Source: Palsa-504 sp963808615 (lineage in GTDB: Bacteria; Actinomycetota; Actinomycetes; Streptosporangiales; Streptosporangiaceae). Taken from it: a stretch of 64,000 bases of DNA. Below are positions 1 through 8,113 of this stretch, piece after piece. Below the pieces are notes generated by a model. The model saw only the letters and a list, made by a program, of their open reading frames with translations, was not told where the DNA came from and searched no databases. Location of the stretch: NCBI GenBank assembly GCA_963808615.1, contig CAWEGV010000012.1, forward strand, positions 1,550,001 to 1,614,000, written 5' to 3'. How positions within the stretch are numbered: position 1 is the first letter of the stretch; each line of letters opens with the position of its first letter. Made by a program: the position numbers and the translations under genes.

Positions 1-1
1 C

Positions 2-982
2 GCGCTGGTCGTGGAGCAGCTGGCCCGCGGCTGGATGTCGGTGTCGGGCATCGTCAACACCCACTTCATCGTGGCCTACATGATCGGCCAGCACGGCACG
101 CAAGAGCAGAAGGACTACTTCCTGCCCAAGATGGCCACCGGTGACGTGCGGGGCGCCTTCTCCATGTCAGAGCCGGGCCTGGGCTCGGACGTCTCGGCCA
201 TCACCACCAAGGCGGTGCCCGACGGGGACCACTACGTGATCAACGGCCAGAAGATGTGGCTGACCAACGGCGGCACCGCCAACCTGGTGGCGCTGCTGGG
301 CCGGACCGACCAGGGCCACGAGGCGGCGCACCGGAACATGACCACCTTCCTGATCGAGAAGGAGCCGGGCTTCGGGCCCAACCCGACGGTGCCGGGCCTG
401 ACCGTGCCGGGCAAGATCGAGAAGATGGGCTACAAGGGCGTCGACACCACCGAGCTGATCCTGCACGACGTCCGCGTCCCGGCCAGCCGGATCCTCGGCG
501 GCGCCCCCGGCCGTGGCTTCTACCAGATGATGGATGGCGTGGAGGTCGGCCGGGTCAACGTGGCCGCCCGCGGCTGCGGGGTCGCGCTGCGCGCCTTCGA
601 GCTCGGCATCGCCTACGCGCAGGTACGCCGGGCCTTCGGCAAGCCGATCGTCGAGCACCAGGCCATCGCGTTCAAGCTGGCCGAGATGGGCATCAAGGTC
701 GAGGCCGCCCACCAGATGATGGTGATGGCGGCCCGCAAGAAGGACTCCGGCCAGCGCAACGACCTGGAGGCCGGCATGGCCAAGTACCTCGCCTCGGAGT
801 ACGCCAAGGAGGTCGTGGAGGACTCCTTCCGCATCCACGGCGGCTACGGCTTCTCAAAGGAGTACGAGATCGAGCGGCTGTACCGGGAGGTCCCGATGCT
901 CCTGATCGGCGAGGGCACCGCCGAGATCCAGAAGATGATCATCGGCCGCCGCCTGCTCGAGGAGTACCGCCTCCCCGGCTAG
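2..982 (+). CDS. Acyl-CoA dehydrogenase, 5' end outside window
   Basis: FAD-dependent alpha,beta-dehydrogenation of an acyl-CoA thioester, cytosolic, in fatty-acid or branched-chain amino-acid catabolism. The reading frame is open to base 2, and codons before the GTG at 11 still match the family (ALVVEQLARGW), so the gene starts outside the window. Family blocks run in order: FSMSEPGLGSD (FAD/substrate signature), KMWLTNGG, the loop EKMGYKGVDTTEL, GRVNVAARG, and the C-terminal block IHGGYGFSKEYEIERLYRE followed by IGEGTAEIQ. The Glu of that last motif sits where the SCAD/MCAD-type catalytic base lies. About 60-70 N-terminal residues are missing compared with a 380-390-residue family member. 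The exact chain-length or substrate class cannot be told. It ends in TAG at 980-982 and converges with the next gene. Confidence 0.95.
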   Translation, partial: ALVVEQLARGWMSVSGIVNTHFIVAYMIGQHGTQEQKDYFLPKMATGDVRGAFSMSEPGLGSDVSAITTKAVPDGDHYVINGQKMWLTNGGTANLVALLGRTDQGHEAAHRNMTTFLIEKEPGFGPNPTVPGLTVPGKIEKMGYKGVDTTELILHDVRVPASRILGGAPGRGFYQMMDGVEVGRVNVAARGCGVALRAFELGIAYAQVRRAFGKPIVEHQAIAFKLAEMGIKVEAAHQMMVMAARKKDSGQRNDLEAGMAKYLASEYAKEVVEDSFRIHGGYGFSKEYEIERLYREVPMLLIGEGTAEIQKMIIGRRLLEEYRLPG

Positions 983-1028
983 CGCCCTGTCCGCCCCGTC
1001 CGCCAGCGCGGCCCCGCCAGCCGGGCCG

Positions 1029-1991
1029 CTACCCGAGGGCGATGGCGTCCAGCCGCTCCTTGATGAACGCCGCGGACACCACCGGGGCGTAGTCGTTTGG
1101 CTGGCCGATCGGCGGCTTGAGCGACTCCACCACCGCGTCGTGGTCGGCCTCATAGAAGTAGACCAGCGAGACCAGGTCCTCGTCCGGCGCCTCGGCCTGC
1201 GGCGGCAGCACGCGGTGCCGGTTCGACTTCCACCGGCCGCCGCTCCACCGGGCCAGCAGATCGCCGGTGTTGATGGTGAACGCGCCGGGCTGGTAGGGCG
1301 CGTCCTCCCAGCCGTCGTCCTCGGTCCAGACCTGCAGACCGCCGCGGCCAGGCTCGCGGTCCAGGATGGTGACGGTGCCGAAGTCGGTGTGCGGGCCGAT
1401 GCGGAACTGGCCAGGTTCCGGTTGGCCGGCCACCGCCATCGGCGGGTACCAGTTGATGTTCATCGTGTGCGTGGCGTGCCCGGTGTGCCGGGTGAAGAAG
1501 TCGCGTTCGAGTCCCAGCGCGGCCGCGCACACCACCAGCAGCTCGTCGGCGAGCGCGCGCATGCGGGCCAGGTAGGCCAGGACCGCGGGCTCCAGTCCCG
1601 GCAACTCGGCCGGGTAGACGTTGGGCTGGAACCAGAACCCGTCGACCTCGGGATCGCCGGTTGGCTGGTCGGCGCCGACGGCGAACGACTCTTTCATGTC
1701 CGGCGGAGTCATCGTGCCCTCGGAGTAGGCGTTCCCCTCCACGCCGGGCGGCAGCCAGCCGCGGCCGCCGACGGTGACGGCGTAGCGCTGCTTGACGTCG
1801 GCGGGCAGCGCGAAGAACGCCCGGGCCTGCGCGCGCACCCGGACGACCAGCTCGTCCGGCACGCCGTGCCCGTTGATGAGGAAGAACCCGACGCTGCGCA
1901 GCGCGTCGTCGACTTCGGCGGCCACGGCCGCCTGGGCTGTATCGTCCGCGCTGAACCAGGGCGCGAGGTCGATCACCGGAACTTGCGACAT
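1029..1991 (-). CDS. Isopenicillin N synthase-family Fe(II) oxygenase
   Basis: A cytosolic non-heme iron oxygenase of the IPNS/2-oxoglutarate dioxygenase superfamily, 320 residues. N-terminal DIOX_N segment (VPVIDLAPW, GFFLINGHGVP) is followed by the jelly-roll core. Iron ligands are visible: His201 and Asp203 in GPHTDFGT and His259 in SNRHRVLPP. The Arg of the usual R-x-S motif that binds the 2-oxoglutarate or substrate carboxylate appears replaced, since the aligned stretch reads LVSLVYFY. Cofactor use is therefore uncertain. Such genes often act in secondary metabolism or purine-like catabolism, but the neighbours (acyl-CoA dehydrogenase, glucoamylase) do not fix a pathway. The ATG at 1991 opens directly on the VPVIDLA block, so the start is well supported. 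Confidence 0.85.
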   Translation of the reverse strand: MSQVPVIDLAPWFSADDTAQAAVAAEVDDALRSVGFFLINGHGVPDELVVRVRAQARAFFALPADVKQRYAVTVGGRGWLPPGVEGNAYSEGTMTPPDMKESFAVGADQPTGDPEVDGFWFQPNVYPAELPGLEPAVLAYLARMRALADELLVVCAAALGLERDFFTRHTGHATHTMNINWYPPMAVAGQPEPGQFRIGPHTDFGTVTILDREPGRGGLQVWTEDDGWEDAPYQPGAFTINTGDLLARWSGGRWKSNRHRVLPPQAEAPDEDLVSLVYFYEADHDAVVESLKPPIGQPNDYAPVVSAAFIKERLDAIALG

Positions 1992-2141
1992 GATCTGGCC
2001 TTTCGATTCCGCGTCCTCAGTGTCTTATGCAATGTTCGCGTTATGCAAAGAACCGGCTGTGGTTGCTGGCCGCTCATCTGCACCGATCGCTCGCGCAGAC
2101 CCAAATGGCCTGCACTCGCGAGTCGGTCTTGCATAACGCTC

Positions 2142-3452
2142 TCAGGTGGCGTTCCTGGCCCGGACCGCGGACAGGAACGAGGCGTAGCTCCAGGACAGGT
2201 TACTGACGCTCTTCTCGTAGCCGGTGGTGGCGTCGAACTGCTCGCTGAGTTCCAGGTGATCGCTGTGGAACACGACGGCCTGGAGCATCTGGTCGCCGGC
2301 GTTCTGCAGCGCCGCTGCCGCCGCCGTGGGCGTGGCCGGCGCGTCGATCCCGACCTGGCTGAAGAACCCGGCCGACAGGTCATCGAGCGGGACAGCGCCG
2401 GCGGTGGTGACCCGCTTGGCCAGCCGGTAATACAGCTCGGCGAAGCTGGCCGTGGAAACCGCCCAGGGGTGATCGTCTGCCGGGGGGCCACTGTCGCCGT
2501 CGTAGGTGTCCCCCGGATAGCGCCCGAGCAGGGGGCCGATGCCGCGCTGCTGGTCGGCCCCGTTGATCTGGTAGAAGTACGGGGAGGCCGGGTCGGCCCA
2601 CTGGCCGCGCAGCAGCGCCGCGGTGGCCAGGAGCCTGGTATCGGTCACCGCCACGGCGCCGTAGATCGCGGCCATGACGATGTCGATGTTGGGGTCGTAG
2701 GGCGCCTTGTCGCCCGGGACCGGCATCAGCGACTGGTAGTACCGGCCATTCCAGTGACTGTCGAGGGCGTTCTCGAGCCACGCCACGGCGGCGGCCAGCC
2801 AGCCAGGGACACCGATGCCCTGGGTGTTGCCCGCGACCGCCTGGAAGCACTTCAGCTGCACAGAGCGCGCGAAGAACGAGGCGCCGGACTCCTCCTCCCA
2901 CAGGTTGTACGTCTCGCCCTGGTAGGCGCCGCTCAGGAAGTCCAGGTTCGCCGCGATGACGGCGTTCGCGACGGCTTGCGTGGGCGTATCGAGCTGGGGG
3001 AACAGCTCCAGCAGGGCCAGTGTCTGCAGGGCCGGCCCGTCGCTCTGGTCGGTCCACGGGTCCCGCATGGTGCCATTGATCAGGAACGACGCACGATCGA
3101 AGTGACCGAGGCTGCTGGCCGAGGCCTGGCAGGCCCGCGCGAACTGCACATAGTCGATCAGCGGCTGGCTGGTGGCCAGCGGGCCGGCCCCAAGCTCGAT
3201 CGCGACGATCGCGGCGTCCCGGGTCCAGTTGTAGACGTAGTCCTGTGTCACCTGGGTGGCGGAGTTCTCCCAGGACGGCGAGGCGAGCACGCACCCGGGT
3301 TGCGACAGGACCCCGGCGTGCTCCGGATCTTGGAACACCAGTCCGTCCGAGGCCACGTTGCGGAACATCAGCCAGAACATGCAGGGCGCCGTTGCCGCCA
3401 GGCTCGACTCCACCACTGCCGGCCTGACCAGGCTGTACTGCAGGCCGCTCAT
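2142..3452 (-). CDS. GH15 glucoamylase-like glycosidase
   Basis: Glycoside hydrolase family 15, an inverting exo-acting alpha-glucosidase of (alpha/alpha)6-barrel fold, 436 residues. Sequence landmarks are YVYNWTRDAAIV near residues 73-83 (family substrate-binding block), NLWEEESGASFF with the presumed general acid Glu186, and LSEQFD with the presumed general base Glu404, followed by LSWSYASFL. All match the fungal-type catalytic domain. No signal peptide, starch-binding domain or membrane segment is visible, so the product as called is intracellular, unlike secreted fungal enzymes. An upstream start could change this. The preferred substrate (starch, trehalose, isomaltose or other glucosides) is not readable from sequence. 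It is transcribed divergently from the short fragment at 3572. Confidence 0.88.
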   Translation of the reverse strand: MSGLQYSLVRPAVVESSLAATAPCMFWLMFRNVASDGLVFQDPEHAGVLSQPGCVLASPSWENSATQVTQDYVYNWTRDAAIVAIELGAGPLATSQPLIDYVQFARACQASASSLGHFDRASFLINGTMRDPWTDQSDGPALQTLALLELFPQLDTPTQAVANAVIAANLDFLSGAYQGETYNLWEEESGASFFARSVQLKCFQAVAGNTQGIGVPGWLAAAVAWLENALDSHWNGRYYQSLMPVPGDKAPYDPNIDIVMAAIYGAVAVTDTRLLATAALLRGQWADPASPYFYQINGADQQRGIGPLLGRYPGDTYDGDSGPPADDHPWAVSTASFAELYYRLAKRVTTAGAVPLDDLSAGFFSQVGIDAPATPTAAAAALQNAGDQMLQAVVFHSDHLELSEQFDATTGYEKSVSNLSWSYASFLSAVRARNAT

Positions 3453-3571
3453 CTACCGGGCCGTTCCGCCATGACCTTAATTCAATGCCGTGCGCAGCCT
3501 CCGGGATAGCCCCGGCCGGTACCAATATGACCCGCGACGCTCCAGGAGACCCGCCCGCCTGATCGCCCCCT

Positions 3572-3799
3572 TTGGGTGACCGCATGCCCGCGGTCGCATA
3601 CTCCCGGGCGGCGCTGCGCGATAAGGAGACGGAGCTGACCGCGGCCCGGGCCGCCAGGGAAATGGACTGGACGGAGGCGGCGGCCGGCCACCCGTCGCTG
3701 GCCAGGGAATTCGGCCGGGCGCAGGCCGAGCTGACCAGGCTACGGGCCATCTTGCGCGAGCACGATATCGACCCCGGTGACGCGCCAGCGCATCCTTAA
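3572..3799 (+). pseudogene. C-terminal relic of a ClpC-N/UVR protein
   Basis: A 75-codon open frame whose product aligns with the last third of the ClpC-N/UVR proteins found elsewhere in this window. ALRDKETELTAARAARE corresponds to the UVR-motif segment, and LAREFGRAQAELTRLR followed by AILREHDIDPGD corresponds to the coiled-coil tail of the copy ending at 15543 (LVEELGRVKAELERLRG, then ILREHGIEPGD). Both Clp_N repeats are missing. It may be transcribed, but it is best seen as a remnant of a fifth copy of the family and marks the left limit of the repeated material. Confidence 0.7.
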
Positions 3800-3870
3800 T
3801 CGGAGCCGAGGCGGCGCGGTACGCTCTTCCCAGAGCGGCCCATCATGCCGTTTGTGAGGAGCAGACTGAG

Positions 3871-4509
3871 ATGCACTGGTCCCGGCGGCACGGACAACCG
3901 CCCGGTCTGCGGCATCTCCCCCGGGACGATCAGCCGCCGAGGCCGGCGCCTCTGCTCACGCAGCCATTCGCGGCGGGGATGACGGGATGGATCGTCATCT
4001 TCACCGCGGTGATCGCCGAACTGGCCGGAGGCGCCGTCGTCGCCAACCAGACATCTGAGGCGATCGCCATAGCGGTCCTGATCACTCCGGTTGTCGTGGT
4101 ATTCGGCTTCGCTGTCGTGCAGTGGTGGCAAGTGACCTCAACGCGAGCCGAGCCAGCGCCCTGGTGGCACCTGGCAGGCGTTGCGGCCGCCATCCTCACC
4201 TGGGTGATCTGGCCGACCGTCCCCGGGACGCTCACTCCCACTACGACGGTCACCGGCTCGAGCAACGCGCGGGCTTTCTGCTATGTCCTGTCGGGCAGTG
4301 CCGTGCCTGACTGCCTGCGCCGCACCGCGCAGGCCTACGACCATCACGACCTGGTCTGGTGGTCCACCGGCGCGTTGATTCTCATCGCGGCGCTGCTCGC
4401 GCGCAGGTCGCGGATCGCGGCCTGGGGAGCGATCCCCGCCGCGCTGGCCGGCTGCCAGCTCGCTACCTGGTTCCTCAACCAGATCGTCTTGTATTACCAC
4501 CTCGTCTGA
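3871..4509 (+). CDS. Multi-pass membrane protein, unknown function
   Basis: 212 residues with a basic, Pro-rich N-terminal tail (about 1-35) and roughly five hydrophobic segments: around 38-58 (GWIVIFTAVIAELAGGAVV), 65-87, 103-120, 165-182 and 190-210. A Ser/Thr-rich extracytoplasmic loop lies near residues 123-135, and there are two Cys residues in the loop after it. No enzymatic motif is visible and I do not recognise a family. An AGGAG-like ribosome site lies just before the ATG (gtgaggagcagactgag). It sits between the ClpC-N fragment and a full ClpC-N gene on the other strand. Confidence 0.65.
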   Translation: MHWSRRHGQPPGLRHLPRDDQPPRPAPLLTQPFAAGMTGWIVIFTAVIAELAGGAVVANQTSEAIAIAVLITPVVVVFGFAVVQWWQVTSTRAEPAPWWHLAGVAAAILTWVIWPTVPGTLTPTTTVTGSSNARAFCYVLSGSAVPDCLRRTAQAYDHHDLVWWSTGALILIAALLARRSRIAAWGAIPAALAGCQLATWFLNQIVLYYHLV

Positions 4510-4581
4510 GCCCACGTCGCTCCGCCAACATCACCAACTAGAGGTCCAGATTCAGGCTGCGGGCGGCCACCGGGTTCTGGG

Positions 4582-5415
4582 TCAGGCTGTCTTGTCTTGC
4601 GGGTCGATGCCGTGCTGGCGGAGCAGGGCGCGGAGCCGCTCGACCTCGTCGGCGAGCTGCTGGCATCGCTCGGCCAGCTCCGGCAGCGCCGGGTGCCCGT
4701 CGGACCACTGCTCCTGCCGCGCGGTCTTGCTGGCCAGCAATTCCTTCTCCCGGTTACGCAGCGATGCGGCTTGCTCATAGTCCTGGGCATCGACAGCGGA
4801 TTCCTTCTCGCGGCGCACCTGGGCGATCTGCTCATCTAGCTCGCTGAGGTCAGGACCGGTCCCGACCCGCTGCTCGATGGCCGTCAGCCGCTGCTCGACC
4901 GCCTCCAGGCGGGCGTTCACTGCCGGCAGCAGCCTGAGCTCCCCAGCAGTGGAACGAGCCGACACGGGCTCCTTCCCCTGGCGTCCGTGCAGCAGCTGGA
5001 TGACCTGCTGGCGCACCTGGTTCAGGTCGGCGCCCAGCCTCACCAGCACCTGCGCGGCCACGCCGTCACCCTCGCGGAGAAGACCGAGCAGGATGTGCTC
5101 GGTGCCGATATAGTCATGGCCCAGCTGCAGCGACTCACGCAGCGACAGCTCCAGCACCTTCTTGGCCCGCGGCGTGAACGGGATGTGCCCGGACGGCGTC
5201 TGCTGGCCCCGGCCGATGATCTCCTCGACCTGCTGCCGCACCGCGTCCAGGCTGATCCCCAGCGACTCCAGCGCCCTGGCCGCCACGCCTTCGCCCTCGT
5301 GGATCAGGCCGAGCAGGATGTGCTCGGTGCCGATGTAGTTGTGATCGAGCCTCCTGGCCTCGTCCTGAGCCAGGACAACCACCCGCCGCGCCCGGTCGGT
5401 AAACCGCTCGAACAT
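4582..5415 (-). CDS. Stand-alone ClpC N-domain + UVR protein (copy 1)
   Basis: 277 residues made only of the accessory parts of ClpC. Two Clp_N repeats occupy residues 1-145 (each with YIGTEHILLGL), followed by a linker, a UVR motif near residues 205-235 (REKESAVDAQDYEQAASLR) and a C-terminal coiled coil ending HGIDPQDKTA. Walker A and B motifs and both AAA+ modules are absent, so it cannot unfold substrates itself. In ClpC the N-domain recruits adaptors and phospho-Arg substrates, and UVR motifs mediate contacts in ClpC and McsA. A decoy or adaptor role is therefore inferred. Phe2 and Phe80 equivalents of ClpC1 are kept. I chose the ATG at 5415 because MFERFTDRARRVV is the conserved ClpC start and GAGGCGG precedes it. 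Its 3' flank is like those of the copies at 7136 and 53682. Confidence 0.85.
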   Translation of the reverse strand: MFERFTDRARRVVVLAQDEARRLDHNYIGTEHILLGLIHEGEGVAARALESLGISLDAVRQQVEEIIGRGQQTPSGHIPFTPRAKKVLELSLRESLQLGHDYIGTEHILLGLLREGDGVAAQVLVRLGADLNQVRQQVIQLLHGRQGKEPVSARSTAGELRLLPAVNARLEAVEQRLTAIEQRVGTGPDLSELDEQIAQVRREKESAVDAQDYEQAASLRNREKELLASKTARQEQWSDGHPALPELAERCQQLADEVERLRALLRQHGIDPQDKTA

Positions 5416-5525
5416 CGCCCGCCGCCTCGCGCTCCTAGCAGAACCTGACCGCCCGCCCAGAGCACCGGCCGAACGGAACCTGCCCGGGCATGCCAGTAAT
5501 GATCCATCCACGGTACGCGCCCGCG

Positions 5526-5556
5526 GCCACCGCCACCGCCACCGCCACCGCCACCG
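5526..5556. repeat. (CCACCG)n hexanucleotide tract
   Basis: About five head-to-tail units of a CCACCG hexamer lie in the leader region upstream of the copy-1 ClpC-N gene. It is a simple-sequence repeat liable to slippage, and no function is evident. Confidence 0.8.
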
Positions 5557-5582
5557 GGCGGCCGCTCGAGGCGGAGCCGAGG

Positions 5583-6026
5583 TCAGCCGATATCGAACTC
5601 GTTACCCTCCGGGTCCTTCATCGCGACCCCATAGCGGTCGAGTCCTTCGGTGTACAAGACGCGAGTGATAGTGGCGCCCAGGCCGGCCAGGCGGCTGGCT
5701 TCGGCGTCGACTCGCTGCCGGCGAGTCTCCAACGGGTCCGCCTGCTCGCCGCTGGCCAGGATGTCCAGGTGCATGCGGTTCTTGCCGGCCTTGGCCTCTG
5801 GGACGACCTGGAACCAGATGTCCGGCCGGTATCCCTGCGGGTCGCTGATCCGGTCCTCGCCGACACCCAGCTCCTCTTCGGGCACCCCCAGGTCGCGGTA
5901 GCAGTCGTCCCAGCTAGCAAAACCAGCCGGGGGCGGCGCAAGGTCATAGCCCAGCGCAGCGGCCCAGAAGCGGGCCAGTCGGTCCGGGTCGGCGCAGTCG
6001 ATGACCAGCTGGAAGCGGACAGGCAC
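5583..6026 (-). CDS. VOC (glyoxalase/bleomycin-resistance fold) protein
   Basis: 147 residues of the vicinal-oxygen-chelate superfamily. The start is VRFQLVIDCADPDRLARFW, then a central DIWFQVVPEAKAGKNRMHLDI strand pair, and the end YGVAMKDPEGNEFDIG carries the Glu that usually binds metal in the last strand. The GTG at 6026 is chosen over longer frames because GAGGAGGAA lies 5-6 bp upstream and the domain starts there. Glyoxalase-like domains of this exact type are common in actinobacteria as orphan resistance or isomerase-like proteins. The substrate is unknown. It lies between the ClpC-N gene and a second VOC-domain gene on the same strand. Confidence 0.85.
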   Translation of the reverse strand: MPVRFQLVIDCADPDRLARFWAAALGYDLAPPPAGFASWDDCYRDLGVPEEELGVGEDRISDPQGYRPDIWFQVVPEAKAGKNRMHLDILASGEQADPLETRRQRVDAEASRLAGLGATITRVLYTEGLDRYGVAMKDPEGNEFDIG

Positions 6027-6143
6027 CGGTTTCCTCCTCAGGCCGCACGGAGAGCCGCCGCCAGTTTGCCGGATAGTGCGCGGAGCTGTGAGTTCGCCAG
6101 ACCTGGGCCGCGGCAACCGGTGGTCGGCGACTGCGATCTCCGC

Positions 6144-6680
6144 TCAGCTCGCCGGCCTGGTGATCCGCAGCCGGTTGCCGTCCGGGTCGCGAAGTTCGAA
6201 CTCGCACCCGTACGGAGGATCCCCGGCGGGCCGGCCGAACTCGGCCACGACCGCGTCGACGTCGCTCACCATCAGACCGACCAGGGTGCCGGGCCGGGCA
6301 TCACCTAGGTGCTCGGACAAGAACAGCCGCGCCCCGCCGCGTGTGATCGGCACGAACGCGGGGCAGTCCGGGTCGAAGCGATGTTCCCACTGCTTGGTGA
6401 AGCCCAAGCGCTCATACCACCTGACTGCTACGCCCGCGTCGGCCACGTGCAGGATCGGGACGATTTCGGTCGCGCTCGGCCTGGCGCCATGTCGCCCACG
6501 CAGAACGCGGCGGGTCCGGCGATGCCCGCGCTGGTGGGCCAGCACGGTGAGCGGGATCACCGCCGCGGCCAGCAGCACGATCAGCACGCCCAGCACGGCC
6601 GCGGTCGCCGGGCATGCCAGCGTCAGGCGCCGGTCCGCGGTATCCGTCTGCCGGGTTCCGGGGACCGTACCTGCCCGCAT
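6144..6680 (-). CDS. Membrane-anchor::VOC chimera
   Basis: 178 residues. The N-terminal 50 residues contain one hydrophobic segment (AAVLGVLIVLLAAAVIPL, then TVLAHQ) that matches the first membrane segment of the multi-pass proteins at 8114-9326 and 54699-55928. The C-terminal part is a complete VOC domain from EIVPILHVADAGVAVRWYE to DPDGNRLRI, nearly identical to the broken VOC gene at 9423-9754. The gene looks like a deletion fusion between the two neighbouring genes of the module, giving a membrane-tethered VOC protein if expressed. The ATG at 6680 follows a copy of the 28-bp promoter-like box by 11 bp. An unfused VOC start inside the frame is possible. Confidence 0.6.
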   Translation of the reverse strand: MRAGTVPGTRQTDTADRRLTLACPATAAVLGVLIVLLAAAVIPLTVLAHQRGHRRTRRVLRGRHGARPSATEIVPILHVADAGVAVRWYERLGFTKQWEHRFDPDCPAFVPITRGGARLFLSEHLGDARPGTLVGLMVSDVDAVVAEFGRPAGDPPYGCEFELRDPDGNRLRITRPAS

Positions 6681-6691
6681 AAGCCTCACGC

Positions 6692-6719
6692 TACGCCCGG
6701 ACCGTTCCGGGATCGTTAC
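6692..6719 (-). promoter_or_regulatory. 28-bp promoter-like box, copy 1
   Basis: On the minus strand the box reads GTAACG, a run containing CCGGAACG, then CCGG and CGTA. It is shared with 9361-9388 and 55958-55985, always 11-34 bp upstream of the start of the membrane-protein family. GTAAC and CGTA separated by about 17 bp resemble an ECF-sigma promoter. Confidence 0.55.
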
Positions 6720-6784
6720 CGCTCGCAGCAGGCACATGATTACTGGCTTGCCTCAGATCCGGGAATGGACCGCGAAGCGGCGTG

Positions 6785-6984
6785 CCAGGCCCTGCACCTG
6801 GGGGAGGACCAGTGACTTGGGCCGCGTATGGGCCGCAGAAGCCGTCATCCGGCGGCATCGGGCAGCATGACGTGTCCGAGAATGACATGCGCATAATTCG
6901 CATTGCCGCAGGTCAAAACCCATTCCGCCCTGCTGGTGAGAGGCGCCCCCAGCAGGATTCGAACCTGCGCTCACGGCTCCGGAG
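6785..6984 (+). repeat. 200-bp direct repeat with integrase tail and att site A
   Basis: This segment is colinear with 14004-14203, and both are exactly 200 bp. It starts with codons for an integrase C-terminus (ALHLGEDQ then stop, compare ALHLGAGS in the other copy), continues through a shared non-coding tract containing ttcgcattgccgcaggtc, and ends with the tRNA-derived attachment sequence. It shows that the same type of integrase once lay to the left of site A. The rest of that integrase is gone. Confidence 0.8.
6942..6984 (-). other. Attachment site A: 3' half of tRNA-Arg(CCG)
   Basis: Read on the minus strand, this begins in an anticodon loop CTCCGGA (anticodon CCG), then the 3' anticodon-stem strand GCCGT, a short variable region, the T arm GCAGG-TTCGAAT-CCTGC and the acceptor strand TGGGGGC. 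No 5' tRNA half follows at 6985. Four identical copies lie in the window, each beside an integrase gene or relic, which is typical of element attachment sites. Confidence 0.85.
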
Positions 6985-7135
6985 GGCAAAGCTATATAAG
7001 TCTCTGACCTGCGCTGATGCCCATGATCGAGCTGTTTTGGCGCGCTGTGGGGGCGCAGGCGCCGTGGGGTGTGTCCTGTCCAGCTGGAGGTTGCAAGGCC
7101 CAGATTCAGGCTGCGAGGCGCTACCGGGTTTTAGG

Positions 7136-7966
7136 TCAGGCTGTCTTGTCTTGCGGGTCGATGCCGTGCTGGCGGAGCAGGGCGCGGAGCCGTTCGATCT
7201 CGTCGGCGAGCTGCTGGATCCGCTCAGCCAGATCGGGCAGCGCCGGGTGCCCGGCGGCCCACTGTTCCTGCCGCGCGGCCTTGCTGGCCAGCAATTCCTT
7301 CTCCCGGTTACGCCGCTCCGCGGCCCGCTCATAATCGTGGGCGTCCATGGCGGATTCCTTCTCGCGGTGAACTTGAGCGATCTGCTCGTCCCGGTCATTG
7401 GTGTCCGGCCCCATGCCCACCCACTGCTCAAGTGCCGCCAGCCGGCCCTCAACCACGTCCAGGCGAGCCTGCACTTCGGTCACCGGTGCGTCATCCCGGG
7501 GCGGTCGGCGACCCGGCGGCGGCTCATGGTGGCTGATGAGCTGGATGACTTGCTGGCGGACCCGGTTCAGGTCCGCGCCCCGCCGCACCAGCACCTGGGC
7601 GGCCACCCCGTCGCGCTCACCCATCAGGCCGAGCAGGATGTGCTCAGTGCCGATGTAGTTGTCGCCGAGCTGCAGCGCCTCCCGCAGCGACAGCTCCAGC
7701 ACCTTCTTAGCCCGGGGCGTGAACGGGATGCCCTCGGATGGGGACGGAACCTCCTGGCCCTGGCCGATGATCTCTTCGACCTGCTGCCGCGCGATGGCCG
7801 GGCTGATCCCCAGCGACTCCAGTACCTTGGCCGCGACACCTTCGCCCTCGCGGCTGAGGCCGAGCAGGATGTGCTCGGTGCCGATGTAGTTGTGACCGAG
7901 CATCCTGGCCTCTTCTTGCGCCAGGACAACAACCCGCCGCGCTCTGTCGGTAAACCTCTCGAACAT
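7136..7966 (-). CDS. Stand-alone ClpC N-domain + UVR protein (copy 2)
   Basis: 276 residues with the same architecture as the gene ending at 5415: two Clp_N repeats, UVR segment (KESAMDAHDYERAAERR), coiled coil, no ATPase. A two-residue insertion in the inter-repeat loop (PSPSEGIPF) moves the Phe80 equivalent to 82. A more divergent second half (GERDGVAAQVLVRRGADL, linker rich in Pro/Arg) suggests relaxed constraint. The start MFERFTDRARRVVVL is preceded by GAGGCGG. Its stop lies 152 bp from attachment site A, the same distance as copy 4 from site D, so both belong to one conserved element end. The next gene upstream on the strand is the frameshifted membrane protein at 8114. Confidence 0.85.
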   Translation of the reverse strand: MFERFTDRARRVVVLAQEEARMLGHNYIGTEHILLGLSREGEGVAAKVLESLGISPAIARQQVEEIIGQGQEVPSPSEGIPFTPRAKKVLELSLREALQLGDNYIGTEHILLGLMGERDGVAAQVLVRRGADLNRVRQQVIQLISHHEPPPGRRPPRDDAPVTEVQARLDVVEGRLAALEQWVGMGPDTNDRDEQIAQVHREKESAMDAHDYERAAERRNREKELLASKAARQEQWAAGHPALPDLAERIQQLADEIERLRALLRQHGIDPQDKTA

Positions 7967-8113
7967 CGTCCGCCGCCTCGCGCAACTGAGCAGAACCTGA
8001 CCGCCCGCCCAGAGCAGCAGCCGGACGGAACCTGCCCGGGTAAGCCAGTGATGATCCACCCACAGTACGCGCCCACGGCCAGAGCCATACGTGATCGTGG
8101 AGTCGCCCGCTCA

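Noticed and set aside
1140..3509. 789-codon plus-strand open frame
   Set aside because: Antisense to the oxygenase and GH15 genes, which have clear motifs. Long antisense frames are expected at this G+C.
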